A stretch of 31,933 bases of DNA from JBBDYG01 sp040901765 (lineage in GTDB: Bacteria > Planctomycetota > Planctomycetia > Pirellulales > Lacipirellulaceae): NCBI GenBank assembly GCA_040901765.1, contig JBBDYG010000054.1, positions 1 to 31,933 of the forward strand, in the 5' to 3' direction. Shown here piece after piece: positions 15,919-25,113 of the stretch. Numbering within the stretch: the stretch's first letter is position 1; every line of letters starts with the position of its first letter. Made by a program: the position numbers and the translations under genes. The notes below the pieces were generated by a model, which was not told the origin of the DNA, ran no database searches, and was given only the letters and a program-made list of their open reading frames with translations.

Positions 15919-16929
15919 TTACTCCAGCGGCTCCATCATTTGGCGGTATATCTGCTGCATAACCTTTGGCAGATAAACGGCTCCTGAATAATGGTCGGCG
16001 GACAATTCAATATGATGCTCCGGCGAGAGCTTGGCAGCCTGCACCAGGGCCAGCGTGTTTTCGGGCAGCACCACGTCGTCGAACTTAGCGCTGTACACCC
16101 AGGTTCCCGCGGGATTCAAGCGGTGTGCCAACCGAAGCGGCTCGACGTTTCGAGAGAGTCCGATAATCTGGTCTTCCGTAACGCCCGCGGCAAACAGCTT
16201 TTCCCGAACCTTCGCAGCGTCTTTGGCGCCTTTAAGCACAACATCGTGAATGTTGCCACCCGCGAGCAAAATGAACACGCGGTCGTAGCCGCGATCGAGG
16301 CCCGCCACGGTCGCCGCCACGAAGCCGCCCAAGCTGGTTCCTTGCAGCCCCACGACCGAATCGTCCACAATTGGCAAAGCGACCACCGCATCGCGGGCGC
16401 GGCGAACGTCCGCTATTGCTTGCTCGAGCGCGGGCAAGATTCGGTCGACTTCGGAAATCCCCTCCACGCGTCGCGCGCCATATCCCGGCAGATGGACGAG
16501 AAACGCATGCAATCCTTGCGCACTCAGACCGCGGGCGATCAGCCTTCCCACAGGCATGCGGCTGCCCGATTCATGCACTACCACGATCGCCGGAGCGGTA
16601 CGGATCGTCCCATCTTTCTCGCGCGCGGCAAACCATTCCATCGACACCAAATCGTTTGTTGCGTTTCCAATTGGGCGCGGCGAGGGGAATCGAACCAGCC
16701 AATCGCCGTAGCCTGGCTCGGCGGCTTCGCACTGAACGCTGAATTTTCCCGGCGACCACGCCAGACCTGCAAGGCATTGTTGCGCGTCTTCGCTGGCATC
16801 TTCGCCGCAGGCTAACGTGTCGGTCGCTGCAAACTCGCTTCCCGCTTTTATCGCGGGAGAAACCGAGTCCGTTGCCAGAACTGGCGCCGACAACAGCGAT
16901 ACTAGAATTATCACCCGAAACAATGGCAT
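15919..16929 (-). CDS. Secreted alpha/beta hydrolase
   Basis: The protein has 336 residues from the ATG at 16929; an in-frame start 69 bases upstream would place an unlikely leader before a clear signal peptide (MPLFRVIILVSLLSAPVLA). The hydrolase fold begins around 110. The nucleophile elbow is QGTSLGG with Ser at about 199. Candidate acid Asp284/285 (YSAKFDDVVLP) and His313 (LSADHYSGA) complete the triad. The HESGSRMP segment probably forms the oxyanion region. The family is dienelactone hydrolase/acyl-hydrolase-like; the substrate is unknown. AGGG lies 10 nt upstream of the ATG. It is divergent from the Gfo/Idh/MocA gene at 17052, with 122 bp shared upstream region. Confidence 0.85.
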   Translation of the reverse strand: MPLFRVIILVSLLSAPVLATDSVSPAIKAGSEFAATDTLACGEDASEDAQQCLAGLAWSPGKFSVQCEAAEPGYGDWLVRFPSPRPIGNATNDLVSMEWFAAREKDGTIRTAPAIVVVHESGSRMPVGRLIARGLSAQGLHAFLVHLPGYGARRVEGISEVDRILPALEQAIADVRRARDAVVALPIVDDSVVGLQGTSLGGFVAATVAGLDRGYDRVFILLAGGNIHDVVLKGAKDAAKVREKLFAAGVTEDQIIGLSRNVEPLRLAHRLNPAGTWVYSAKFDDVVLPENTLALVQAAKLSPEHHIELSADHYSGAVYLPKVMQQIYRQMMEPLE

Positions 16930-17051
16930 GAGAAATTCGCCCTGTTGGTTGAAACAGCGATTAGTTGCGGCAACTGCGCCTGCCGTTAGAATACACACTG
17001 ATCGTTTGCCACCGCAAACCCAACCGCCGCACTTGAGGAGCGTTGACGACC

Positions 17052-18407
17052 ATGGAAAACCGACTCGACCGTCGCACGTTTGTGCAGAAATCGGCGGCTT
17101 TAACAGGCCTGGCGGCCGTCGGCGGTCGCGTAAGCGGTGCGGTGCTGGGGGCGAATGACCGCGTGCGGCTGGGCGTCATCGGCGTCGGCAATCGCGGCGA
17201 CCAATTGCTCGACGCCTTTCTTCCGCAGAAGGACGTAGAAATTGTCGCACTGTGCGATGTTTACGAGCCATATCTAAGTGCCGCCCGCGAGAAAGTCGGC
17301 GGCAGCGCTCGCACTTACAGCGACTATCGCGAGTTACTCGACCAGAAGGACATAGACGCGGTGGTGATTGCCACGCCCGATCACTGGCACGCCTTGCAGT
17401 CGATCGAAGCCTGCCGCGCCGGCAAAGACGTGTACGTCGAGAAGCCGTTGGGGCTGACAATCCATGAGGGCCGCCAAATGGTAAATGTGGCCAAGGAAAC
17501 GGACCGCGTCACGCAAGTCGGCCTGCATCGCCGTTCCTCCAAGGCGTATCAGGAAGCGGTGGAGCGAATTCGCAACGGAGAAATTGGACAGGTTACATCC
17601 GCTCATTGCTTTCACTTGACCAATGAGTCGCCAATGGGAATCGGAAGCCCAGCAGACAGCGACCCACCCGAAGGCCTCGATTGGGACGCCTGGTTAGGCC
17701 CTGCCCCGAAGGTTGCCTACAACCCCAATCGCTGCCTCTACAAGTTTCGCTGGTTCTGGGATTACTCCGGCGGCCAACTCACCAACATGGGAACTCACTA
17801 TCTCGATGTGATTCAATGGGCACTGGGGCAAAATGCGCCGCAATCGGTAGTGGCGATTGGTGGTAAGTACGGCGTGGAGGACAACCGCGAGATCCCCGAC
17901 ACGATGGAAGCAATTTGGCAGTATGACGGACCCACGCTCGTCACCTTCTCCCAACGGAACTCGAACGGTTCCGACGGCAATAGCCGCGGGTGGGACATCG
18001 AATTCCGCGGCACCAAGGGAACTCTCGGGTTCAGTGGAAACGGCTACGAAATAGTTCCAGAGCACTCACGCACCCGTCCCCTGCCGGCATCGTCGCCGAT
18101 CGACCGGGAAAAAAATCGGGAAGACGCAAGAGCGGTCCAGGTGGCCGGCAAACGAATCGAAGTGCCTGGAAAGAACACCACCGCCGAGCACGCTCAAAAC
18201 TTTATTGAATGCGTGAAAAGCCGCGGCGAAACCAATTGCCCCATCGAGGTCGGGCACCAATCATCTACCGCCACGCTGCTCGGGAATATCGCCCTGCACG
18301 TCGGCCGCCCGATTCGCTGGGACGCCGATCATGAGCGCGTCGTCAACGACGACGAAGCCAACGCGCGTTTGGTCCGCGAATACCGCGCGCCGTGGAAGCA
18401 GGTCTGA
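17052..18407 (+). CDS. Tat-exported Gfo/Idh/MocA family oxidoreductase
   Basis: The protein has 451 residues from the ATG at 17052; GAGGAG is at 17035-17040. A TTG at 17043 is too close to that site. The N-terminus has a twin-arginine signal (DRRTFVQKSAALTGLAAVGG, Arg7-Arg8), so it is predicted to be exported folded. A Rossmann NAD(P)-binding region starts at about 39 with GVIGVGNRG, and the conserved EKP motif with catalytic Lys is at about 130-132 (YVEKPLGL). The C-terminal substrate domain follows (NMGTHYLDVIQWALG). The family oxidises sugars or related polyols with NAD(P); planctomycetes have dozens of Tat-dependent members with unknown substrates. It is likely transcribed alone. Confidence 0.93.
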   Translation: MENRLDRRTFVQKSAALTGLAAVGGRVSGAVLGANDRVRLGVIGVGNRGDQLLDAFLPQKDVEIVALCDVYEPYLSAAREKVGGSARTYSDYRELLDQKDIDAVVIATPDHWHALQSIEACRAGKDVYVEKPLGLTIHEGRQMVNVAKETDRVTQVGLHRRSSKAYQEAVERIRNGEIGQVTSAHCFHLTNESPMGIGSPADSDPPEGLDWDAWLGPAPKVAYNPNRCLYKFRWFWDYSGGQLTNMGTHYLDVIQWALGQNAPQSVVAIGGKYGVEDNREIPDTMEAIWQYDGPTLVTFSQRNSNGSDGNSRGWDIEFRGTKGTLGFSGNGYEIVPEHSRTRPLPASSPIDREKNREDARAVQVAGKRIEVPGKNTTAEHAQNFIECVKSRGETNCPIEVGHQSSTATLLGNIALHVGRPIRWDADHERVVNDDEANARLVREYRAPWKQV

Positions 18408-18428
18408 GCGCCTGTAGAAAGGGGATGA

Positions 18429-18587
18429 AGCCACGGAGAACGCGGAGAAAATCCGAGAGCCAAACAAAGGTACGAGAATCGCCAGACTCCATCCAAGAAG
18501 CATTCTTCATTCTGTTTTCATTCCTTTTGTGCTTCTTTGTGCCTTATAGTGGCTATTGCTTTCTTCTTCTCCGTGCCCTCCGTGGCT
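18429..18587. repeat. Imperfect inverted repeat in the gap after the Gfo/Idh/MocA gene
   Basis: Arms 18429-18449 and 18567-18587 are complementary at 18 of 21 positions (arms built on CCACGGAG). The interior is T-rich. This is the 222-bp gap between convergent genes at 18407 and 18630; no gene is seen. A short open frame through it translates to an unnatural basic then hydrophobic peptide. Confidence 0.75.
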
Positions 18588-18629
18588 CCGTGGTAATCGC
18601 AATTGGGCGAGGTCTAATTTGAATTGTCC

Positions 18630-20519
18630 TTACTTCGCCCGGCCGGTTTTGGGATCAACCTCCAGTTCCAATTGCTCCGCGTCTTTGGTGTAGAACATGA
18701 AGCCGTACATCATCTCTTGAAACGTCTGTTGGCCGTCGCGCACCGTATCCGCTGGATCGGGGTTGTACGGGTTGAACGTCGAATTATCGTAATGGGCCAG
18801 GCACTCGAAGCGGGTTCCGGCAGGGAATTTAACTTCACCATACGGCAAATGATACGGTAATTGCCAATCGAAACTGTAGTTTGGGATCATGAGCAGCGTG
18901 ACCGCGTCGCCGGTGGGCGGAAACGCGCGAAAGGTGGCGTCCTTGCCGCGGACGTGCATGTGGGCAAAGAAACCGAACAGGCTCACGTCGTCCGAAACTG
19001 TTTTGCTGCGAGACACGGGATGGTGCGCCGCGTAGGGCGGAATTTCAAACTCCTGGTTGCTAAGTTGCAAATAGTGCAACTCTTTCTGCACCTTGTCGCG
19101 CGGAAAGCGGAAACCGACGCGAATCTTTACCTTCTCGGGTTTGCCGGTCGTAGTCAGATGAATCTGCAAGCCTAACGCGGAGCCACCCGGGATTCTTGAA
19201 GCGACGTTGTGCTTCAGGTCCATTGGCCCCACGCCGGGCACATAGCCCGTTATCAGCTTGGAGTACATGCCCTTCGAGCCAATCGGCAAGTAACCGAGGT
19301 TCGAGTGGTGAACCACGCGCGGGTTACACGGCTGAACCTCGACCGCTTGAATCCAGGTGTCATTTAAGAACACTCGCGGCAAGAGAGCGTACTTGTAATC
19401 GACGTAGCCCTCGGCCGGCACGTCGTAGGTGAACGGTGCTTCGAGGATCAAGTCCGGCTCGCCCATTTGCCACGTCTTGCCGGCCCACAAATCGGTAGCA
19501 TCCACAGTCGATTCGGCGACAGGTTCCGCCACGGGTGATTCTTCCGGTCCTTCGCCGCGTGGCGCGCCGGCGCGCACCCAATCGATTAGCATCTCGCGGT
19601 CCGCCACGGGCATTGTGCGGTCGTTCGTGAATTTGCCGTGCTCGGCGCTCGCATACCACGGCGGCATCCGCCGCTGCGAGACAACTTCGGCGATCATCTC
19701 CGCGTTAGCTGAGACATCGGCAAAGCTCGTTAAAGTAAATGGGGCCGCAGTTCCCGGTTGATGGCAACTCTGGCAGTGCTGCTTGACCAGCGGTGCGATG
19801 TGCTCGGTGTAGTTGTACTTTTCCGACGGCACTCTGGCAGCGGACCGTGTAATCAGACAGCCATCGACCGTCGTTTCCGTCACCGCGATCTCCTCGCCCG
19901 CCAGCAGCGACACGATCGCGTCGTGCAATTCCGATTTCACCGCCCCGGGCGATGTGCCGCCCAGCCGATAGCTATTGTCGATCCGCCCGCGGTACCGCAA
20001 TCGGTGATCGGCGTCGATCAGCACCACCTCCGGCGTCCGCTCGACACCGCACGCCTCCACGCAGTTGCCGTCCACGTCTTTCACGAATGGAAACGGCACT
20101 TCGTAAGCCACGGCTTGAGAAGCCATGTCCACCACCGTGTCATCAGGCCCTACGTTGACGGCCAGAAACTGGACGCCCTGGTCGCGGAATTCTTCATCCA
20201 GCGTTTTCAGCCTTGGAAGATACCGCTTCACCAGCGGGCAGGTGGTGTTGGTGAACACCAACACGAACGCCCGCTTGGGCACCGGGTCTTGCTGGCTCAC
20301 GAAATCGCTGAGCGACCGCGGCAAGAATCGGATATCGGTGAATGTCAGCCGCCCAAGCTTATCGCCAATCTGCGGGTGCGTTTGTTTCGCCGCTTCGATC
20401 CGCGCGACCGCCTCATTCGCATTGGCTCGAAATCCGCTAACGCCCCCCGTCCCAGCAATGATCGCCCCAAGGTAACCCAAAAACCGAAACCCGAGCTTTG
20501 ATTGCTGAACCGATCGCAT
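18630..20519 (-). CDS. Redoxin / CxxCH / copper type II monooxygenase-like fusion protein
   Basis: The protein has 629 residues. A weak signal or anchor (about 10-30) is followed by a thioredoxin-like redoxin domain (about 50-210) with TNTTCPLVKRY, where a single Cys94 stands in the usual active site. Next is a c-type haem motif, CQSCH at 249-253, in a region like planctomycete cytochrome c segments (APFTLTSFADV, MPPWYA). The C-terminal part (about 355-625) resembles ascorbate-dependent peptidylglycine hydroxylase-type monooxygenases: HH at 404-405, His454 in QIHLTTTGKP, HMH at 520-522 and a Met near 603-604. These match known copper ligands. It is predicted to act outside the cytoplasm as an oxidoreductase; the substrate is unknown. 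GGAG lies 6 nt before the ATG at 20519. Confidence 0.9.
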   Translation of the reverse strand: MRSVQQSKLGFRFLGYLGAIIAGTGGVSGFRANANEAVARIEAAKQTHPQIGDKLGRLTFTDIRFLPRSLSDFVSQQDPVPKRAFVLVFTNTTCPLVKRYLPRLKTLDEEFRDQGVQFLAVNVGPDDTVVDMASQAVAYEVPFPFVKDVDGNCVEACGVERTPEVVLIDADHRLRYRGRIDNSYRLGGTSPGAVKSELHDAIVSLLAGEEIAVTETTVDGCLITRSAARVPSEKYNYTEHIAPLVKQHCQSCHQPGTAAPFTLTSFADVSANAEMIAEVVSQRRMPPWYASAEHGKFTNDRTMPVADREMLIDWVRAGAPRGEGPEESPVAEPVAESTVDATDLWAGKTWQMGEPDLILEAPFTYDVPAEGYVDYKYALLPRVFLNDTWIQAVEVQPCNPRVVHHSNLGYLPIGSKGMYSKLITGYVPGVGPMDLKHNVASRIPGGSALGLQIHLTTTGKPEKVKIRVGFRFPRDKVQKELHYLQLSNQEFEIPPYAAHHPVSRSKTVSDDVSLFGFFAHMHVRGKDATFRAFPPTGDAVTLLMIPNYSFDWQLPYHLPYGEVKFPAGTRFECLAHYDNSTFNPYNPDPADTVRDGQQTFQEMMYGFMFYTKDAEQLELEVDPKTGRAK

Positions 20520-20664
20520 GCTTCGCTCCGCGAGGATGTTTCGAAAGCGGGTACCAGCCCCTATGATACTCTTTCCGTGAATCGCCCGACCAGTGGATTT
20601 CCAGATTCAGTACGTTAGCCTCGCTCGCTTGCGACGCGCTTTCCCATTCGCTTCCTGCCCGTCA

Positions 20665-22134
20665 ATGAGCTCACCCCGCATCACCAATTTCGGCCGAAAT
20701 CTCTCGTTCACGCCGCAACAAGTCTTCGCCCCGCACAGCGAACCCGAGTTGCTGGCCATTCTCGATGAGTGTCGTGGCCGGCGGATACGGACCAGCGGCC
20801 GGCTCCATTCCTGGAGCGAAGCCCCCGTCGCCGACGACGTGCTGCTCGATCTTCGACACCTAAATCAAGTGGATGTCGAACGCCGCGACGACAAGGTGTG
20901 GGTCACGGTCGGCGCGGGTTGCCAAATCAAGCGGCTCCTCTCGGAACTGGATCGCCAAAGCGCCGGCACCCTGCCGACGCTCGGGCTGATCACTGAACAG
21001 ACGATTGCCGGCGCGATCTCGACCGCTACTCACGGCTCGGGCAGACCCAGCATGTCGCACTTTGCCGAGGAGATTCGCGTCGCGGCCTATGATCCCGTCA
21101 CCGGCGACCCGGTGATACGTGTCATCCGCGACGGCCCCGAGTTGCGTGCCGCTCGATGCTCGCTAGGCGCGATGGGCGTGATCGTGTCGGTCAGCTTTTG
21201 GGCTAAGCCGCATTATCAAGTTGAAGAGGTGTCGCGCCGCTATACAAGCATCGAGGACGTGCTCGACGCGGAAGCGGACTATCCGCTCCAGCAATTCTAT
21301 CTGATGCCCTGGCTGTGGCAGTATTTCGTCCACCATCGCCGCGAGGTGTCGAAGCCGCGCGGCGGTTGGGCCACACTCTATCGATGGTACTTCTTTGTAA
21401 CGATCGACGTGATGCTGCATGTGAACTTGCTCGTGTTGATCCGAATACTTCGTAGCCCGCGCGCGATTAAGTTCTTCTATCGATTTCTAGCTCCGCGTAC
21501 GGTGATCGAGAACTGGACAGTCGTTGACAAGTCGCAGGAGATGCTCGTGATGGAGCACGAGCTATTTCGGCACATCGAGATTGAAGTTTTTGTAACAAGG
21601 TCCGATGTCGTCGCTACTCTTGACTATGCTACCGCGCTGCTCAAGCACTTTGATGGCGACGCAGCGGCGATCGATCCGAACTACCGCGAACAACTCGATG
21701 CGCTAGGCTTGCTGACTGAACTCGATGAACGATGCGGCAGCTACACGCATCACTATCCGATCTGCGTCCGCCGCGTGTTGCCGGACGATACGCTGATCTC
21801 GATGACCGGCGGAGTTGCTGAACCATCGTATGCGATTAGCTTTATCAGCTACGCAAAGCCGACCCAGCGCGAGAGTTTTATGAAGTTCGCCGAATTACTC
21901 AGCAAGTCGATGGCCGCCTTGTTCGATGCCCGGCCGCATTGGGGCAAGGTCTGCCCACTCACTGCGGGCGAAGCCACGCGACTGTACCCAGGGCTGCCGG
22001 AATTTCGCAAAATCTGCGACGCCGCCGATCGCAACGGAGTGTTTCGCAACGACTGGATCAGCCGCACGCTCTTTGCGGAGGAGTCCACGATAACATGTGA
22101 CTCAAATGCCGTTATTCAACCCGAATCGGCTTGA
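20665..22134 (+). CDS. FAD-linked oxidase, D-arabinono-1,4-lactone oxidase family
   Basis: The protein has about 489 residues from the ATG at 20665; the open frame begins at a GTG at 20593, but those extra 24 residues lack a Shine-Dalgarno and resemble no domain. A PCMH-type FAD-binding domain occupies about 20-190: RTSGRLHSWSEAP holds the His that is often covalently linked to FAD in this family, and GAISTATHGSGR is the second conserved motif. The ALO domain follows with HWGKVCPL and a C-terminal FRNDWI motif. Family members oxidise aldonolactones or related sugar alcohols with O2 or another acceptor; the precise substrate is not shown. Its 3' end overlaps the convergent BNR gene by 23 bp. 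Confidence 0.87.
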   Translation: MSSPRITNFGRNLSFTPQQVFAPHSEPELLAILDECRGRRIRTSGRLHSWSEAPVADDVLLDLRHLNQVDVERRDDKVWVTVGAGCQIKRLLSELDRQSAGTLPTLGLITEQTIAGAISTATHGSGRPSMSHFAEEIRVAAYDPVTGDPVIRVIRDGPELRAARCSLGAMGVIVSVSFWAKPHYQVEEVSRRYTSIEDVLDAEADYPLQQFYLMPWLWQYFVHHRREVSKPRGGWATLYRWYFFVTIDVMLHVNLLVLIRILRSPRAIKFFYRFLAPRTVIENWTVVDKSQEMLVMEHELFRHIEIEVFVTRSDVVATLDYATALLKHFDGDAAAIDPNYREQLDALGLLTELDERCGSYTHHYPICVRRVLPDDTLISMTGGVAEPSYAISFISYAKPTQRESFMKFAELLSKSMAALFDARPHWGKVCPLTAGEATRLYPGLPEFRKICDAADRNGVFRNDWISRTLFAEESTITCDSNAVIQPESA

Positions 22135-23548
22135 CCATGTCGGCATCCCCGTCGATCTGCGGCGGGAACTTCCACACGGCCGTGCCGGCGCGGTCGGTGA
22201 AGTAGAGCGCGCTCTCCGAAGGCTTGCGCCCATGCCCATCGGCCCACAACAAGTAGAAATCCACGTGCGAATTCACCGCGCGGCGGGGGAAATTGTGGTT
22301 GTGCTTTGAGTTCTTCGTCAATTGCTTCTGCATCTTCCAAGTGGCGCCCTCGTCGTCGGAAGTCCAGATCGCTACCTCGCCGCCGGTGTTGTAAAGCTGC
22401 GGGCCGGGTTGCGTCGCCCCGCTGATTTGCCACACGCCGTCGTCGCGAATTTCCAGATCGGCAAAGTCGTAATTGTTGTCGCACGGCATCGCTTCGCGGA
22501 CTTCCCACTCCGAACCCGTCCACCGCGCGGTGGTGAACGTCCGCGGGTCGTTCTTCGGTCCCGCCTCATAGCCACCGCTGGTCACGAATAGCACCACCGG
22601 TTGCCCGTCGGGCGTAAACCGCAGGCATCGCATGTAGCACAGCCGCCCCTTCGACTCAAACTCCGCGGCGAGCGCGGGGTTATCAATAGTCGTGAGCGGC
22701 AACTCGAGTTTCTCACCCTGGGCGTTGCTCCAAGTTTTTCCGCCGTCGGAGCTTTCCATGTAGTAGATGTTCGTGCGATAGTTAAGCCCTTTGCCCTTGG
22801 GATGATAATTGAACGCCGTGGCGATGCGATTTTCATGGGGCTGAGTCACCTGGTAGTGCCCTTCGGCGATCTTGGCCAGCACCATCGGCTCGGTCCAGTT
22901 TTCGCCGTCCTTGCTTTGCATTACGTGCAGCACTCGGCCGCCTGCGTAACGCGTGTGCATGAACACGAAACCATGCTCTTTGAGGAACCACGGCTGGGTA
23001 TATGAAAAGTTGGTTTCCAGCAGAAGATCGAATGCCGAGATGTCGTACGGCTTCTGCGACCGGTGAATGTAAGCCGGCCGCGACGTGCCGTGCGCGCTGG
23101 AGAACACGTAAAGATAACCCTTGTCGTCGATGCATAGCGTCGGGTTATCGTGGGCGTCGGTCGTTTTCTTATCCAGCAGCACTCGCGGTCGAGCGACCAT
23201 GCCTGTCTTGTGGTCGAAATAACTGACCATGTGGAGCAGCGAATTGCGGTCTTTGTAGCGCCCGCCGTAGACGAAAAAGGTTTTGTCTGCCTCCGGTGAA
23301 TAGATGGCGATCGGGTGGTGCTGCCACGGATAAGTTGCCATGCCGCCGGAGTACTTGTAGGCGTACTCGTCTTTCGACGGCTGGTTCATGTACCAAATGC
23401 CGCGGAACCCGTCCGCAGTTGGTAGAACGCCATCGGAGGTTGTAGGGTATTCCATCCCCTCGGTCGCCAGGGCGAAGTTGGGGTCCAATGTGAGGGTAAT
23501 CCATGCCAGCCCGAGGGCTGCCGCGATTTTCAACGGTGATTCTCGCAT
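22112..23548 (-). CDS. Secreted BNR-repeat (sialidase-like propeller) protein
   Basis: The protein has about 478 residues from the ATG at 23548. A GTG at 23557 has AGGA 7 nt upstream and may be the true start, adding three residues. A signal peptide (KIAAALGLAWITLTL...NFALA) is followed by a beta-propeller of the BNR-4 type, with Asp-box-like motifs such as SSDGGKTWS, SKDGENWTE and TSDDEGATWK. Members of this family bind or cut glycans; no catalytic residues can be assigned. The gene lies 82 bp downstream of the double-DUF1080 gene on the same strand, so the two may form an operon. The 3' end overlaps the convergent flavoprotein gene by 23 bp. Confidence 0.85.
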   Translation of the reverse strand: MRESPLKIAAALGLAWITLTLDPNFALATEGMEYPTTSDGVLPTADGFRGIWYMNQPSKDEYAYKYSGGMATYPWQHHPIAIYSPEADKTFFVYGGRYKDRNSLLHMVSYFDHKTGMVARPRVLLDKKTTDAHDNPTLCIDDKGYLYVFSSAHGTSRPAYIHRSQKPYDISAFDLLLETNFSYTQPWFLKEHGFVFMHTRYAGGRVLHVMQSKDGENWTEPMVLAKIAEGHYQVTQPHENRIATAFNYHPKGKGLNYRTNIYYMESSDGGKTWSNAQGEKLELPLTTIDNPALAAEFESKGRLCYMRCLRFTPDGQPVVLFVTSGGYEAGPKNDPRTFTTARWTGSEWEVREAMPCDNNYDFADLEIRDDGVWQISGATQPGPQLYNTGGEVAIWTSDDEGATWKMQKQLTKNSKHNHNFPRRAVNSHVDFYLLWADGHGRKPSESALYFTDRAGTAVWKFPPQIDGDADMVKPIRVE

Positions 23549-23630
23549 CGCCCGCACGTAGACGTCCTGAAGAATGCGCTCGGCGCAAGGCGAAGTTAAT
23601 GCTTTTTCGCAGAATCGAGGTGCCACCCCT

Positions 23631-24959
23631 CTATCGGTTCAGCCGTTTGATTCGCAGGTTTCTAAACTCTACCGGATCGTTGTGGCCGCAGAAGCCAAAG
23701 TGACCACTGGCCCGAAACGCGCCGGGATGTTCTTTGCCGTCGATCGGATTCTGACGGACTTCGTCCAGATTCACATTCAATATCTCATAGCCATTGAGGT
23801 GAACTTCGAGCTGGTCTCTATCAACGACCACTTCTTGGTAGTTCCACTCGCCAGTCGGCCTTAAATAGCCTCGGCGCGCCGGGGCCATGCCGTAGAGGCT
23901 GCCATGCGCCTGGTACGGATCGATGTCGGCATACATCGTGTGCGGATCGTCGAGAACTTGCAATTCCATGGAGTCGTAAGCCGCGGCAGAAACGTTGGCA
24001 GGTGCCCGAATCGCAAGCCCGTTATTGCCTCCCGGCGGCAGTTTGAACTCGAGCCGCACGATGAAGTTGTCGTACTCCTGCTCCGTCAGCAGGTTGCCGC
24101 CGCTGCCGGCCTTGCAGCGAAGGCTTCCATCAACCACCTCGTAGTTTTTCGTGGCCCCGGCCCAGCCCTCCAAGTCTTTGCCATTGAACACGGGTTCAAA
24201 TCCGATCTCTCCTCCGCGAATGGAGGACAGCGATTTGTCCGCTTCACCCGGCGGAATCTCGCGTACAAACACGTTGCGAAACCGCGTCTCGGCCCCATGC
24301 GTCTGCAAGTAAATCGGGCCGCGCGCGAAAATCGGTATTGCCCGGTCGTAGTAGTTTTCCATGATCACGTTATCGACGATCTTTTTGTCGTTGAGGACGA
24401 CCGTCACATACGGCCCGACCATGCGAATGAACATCCGGTTCCACTCGCCAATTGGTTTATCGGCCACCTCGCTGGGAAATCGCTCGTGCTTTTGGTTGTT
24501 CCACAGAGCGCCGGAACCTTTGTCGGAACCATTCTTGTGTCCTTCCTCATTCGTGGGATCCCAAATCTGCACCTGCGGAGCGCCGCGCAGATAAATCCCG
24601 CTGTCGCCACCCGCGTCGATGCTCCAATCGACCCACATCTCAAAATCGCCGTACTCCTGCTTGGTTGCGAGGTACGGTTCGTGGCCATCGCTCACCAGCA
24701 CGCCATCCTCGACGCGCCAGTGTTCATCGATGCCGCTCTGCATCTTTGCGTCCCATTGCGCGCGTTCTTCGGTTGACAGCGCCGCGATCTCTCGTGGATC
24801 GCGAGTCGCCCCACCGGTCCAGTCGTCGAAATCGCGACCGTTGAACAGCGCCGTAAATCCTTTCGGCGGCTGATTATCCTCCTGTGCCAATGCCGCCAGA
24901 TTTATCGCTAACGCAACTGCACAAGCCATGAAGACAATGGATAATCGAAAACAACTCAT
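23631..24959 (-). CDS. Secreted protein with two DUF1080 (3-keto-disaccharide hydrolase-like) domains
   Basis: The protein has 442 residues. A signal peptide (MSCFRLSIVFMACAVALAINLAALAQ) leads two related DUF1080 beta-sandwich units, at about 32-238 (FTALFNGRDFDDWTGG ... RNVFVREIP) and about 256-442 (FEPVFNGKDLEGWAG ... FRNLRIKRLNR). Each unit has the family pattern FNGxDxxxW, with an RG-like and FRNxxxR ending. DUF1080 domains include 3-keto-disaccharide hydrolases and laminarin- or glucan-related proteins. The ATG at 24959 has GGAG 11 nt upstream. It precedes the BNR gene and follows the second Gfo/Idh/MocA gene on the same strand, a common sugar-catabolism combination in planctomycetes. 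Confidence 0.92.
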   Translation of the reverse strand: MSCFRLSIVFMACAVALAINLAALAQEDNQPPKGFTALFNGRDFDDWTGGATRDPREIAALSTEERAQWDAKMQSGIDEHWRVEDGVLVSDGHEPYLATKQEYGDFEMWVDWSIDAGGDSGIYLRGAPQVQIWDPTNEEGHKNGSDKGSGALWNNQKHERFPSEVADKPIGEWNRMFIRMVGPYVTVVLNDKKIVDNVIMENYYDRAIPIFARGPIYLQTHGAETRFRNVFVREIPPGEADKSLSSIRGGEIGFEPVFNGKDLEGWAGATKNYEVVDGSLRCKAGSGGNLLTEQEYDNFIVRLEFKLPPGGNNGLAIRAPANVSAAAYDSMELQVLDDPHTMYADIDPYQAHGSLYGMAPARRGYLRPTGEWNYQEVVVDRDQLEVHLNGYEILNVNLDEVRQNPIDGKEHPGAFRASGHFGFCGHNDPVEFRNLRIKRLNR

Positions 24960-25018
24960 GATTTACAACACTCCAATGAAGAACTACCGATGATTAAATA
25001 GAACTGTCCCGAAAAAGA

Positions 25019-25090
25019 TAACCGCTGATGAACGCAAATAGGAGATGACTCTTTTCGATATTAGCGCACATTAGCGTCCATCAGCGGTTA
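25019..25090. repeat. Inverted repeat between DUF1080 and Gfo/Idh/MocA genes
   Basis: Arms 25019-25035 (TAACCGCTGATGAACGC) and 25074-25090 match as reverse complements at 16 of 17 positions, with a 38-base AT-rich loop. It sits in the gap (24960-25113) between two genes on the same strand; no gene is visible there. Confidence 0.85.
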
Positions 25091-25113
25091 AACCCGAATT
25101 CTTAGTGAGTGGT

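Noticed and set aside
18392..18622. 76-residue plus-strand open frame after the Gfo/Idh/MocA gene
   Set aside because: It starts inside that gene and reads through the CCACGGAG inverted repeat, giving a low-complexity peptide.
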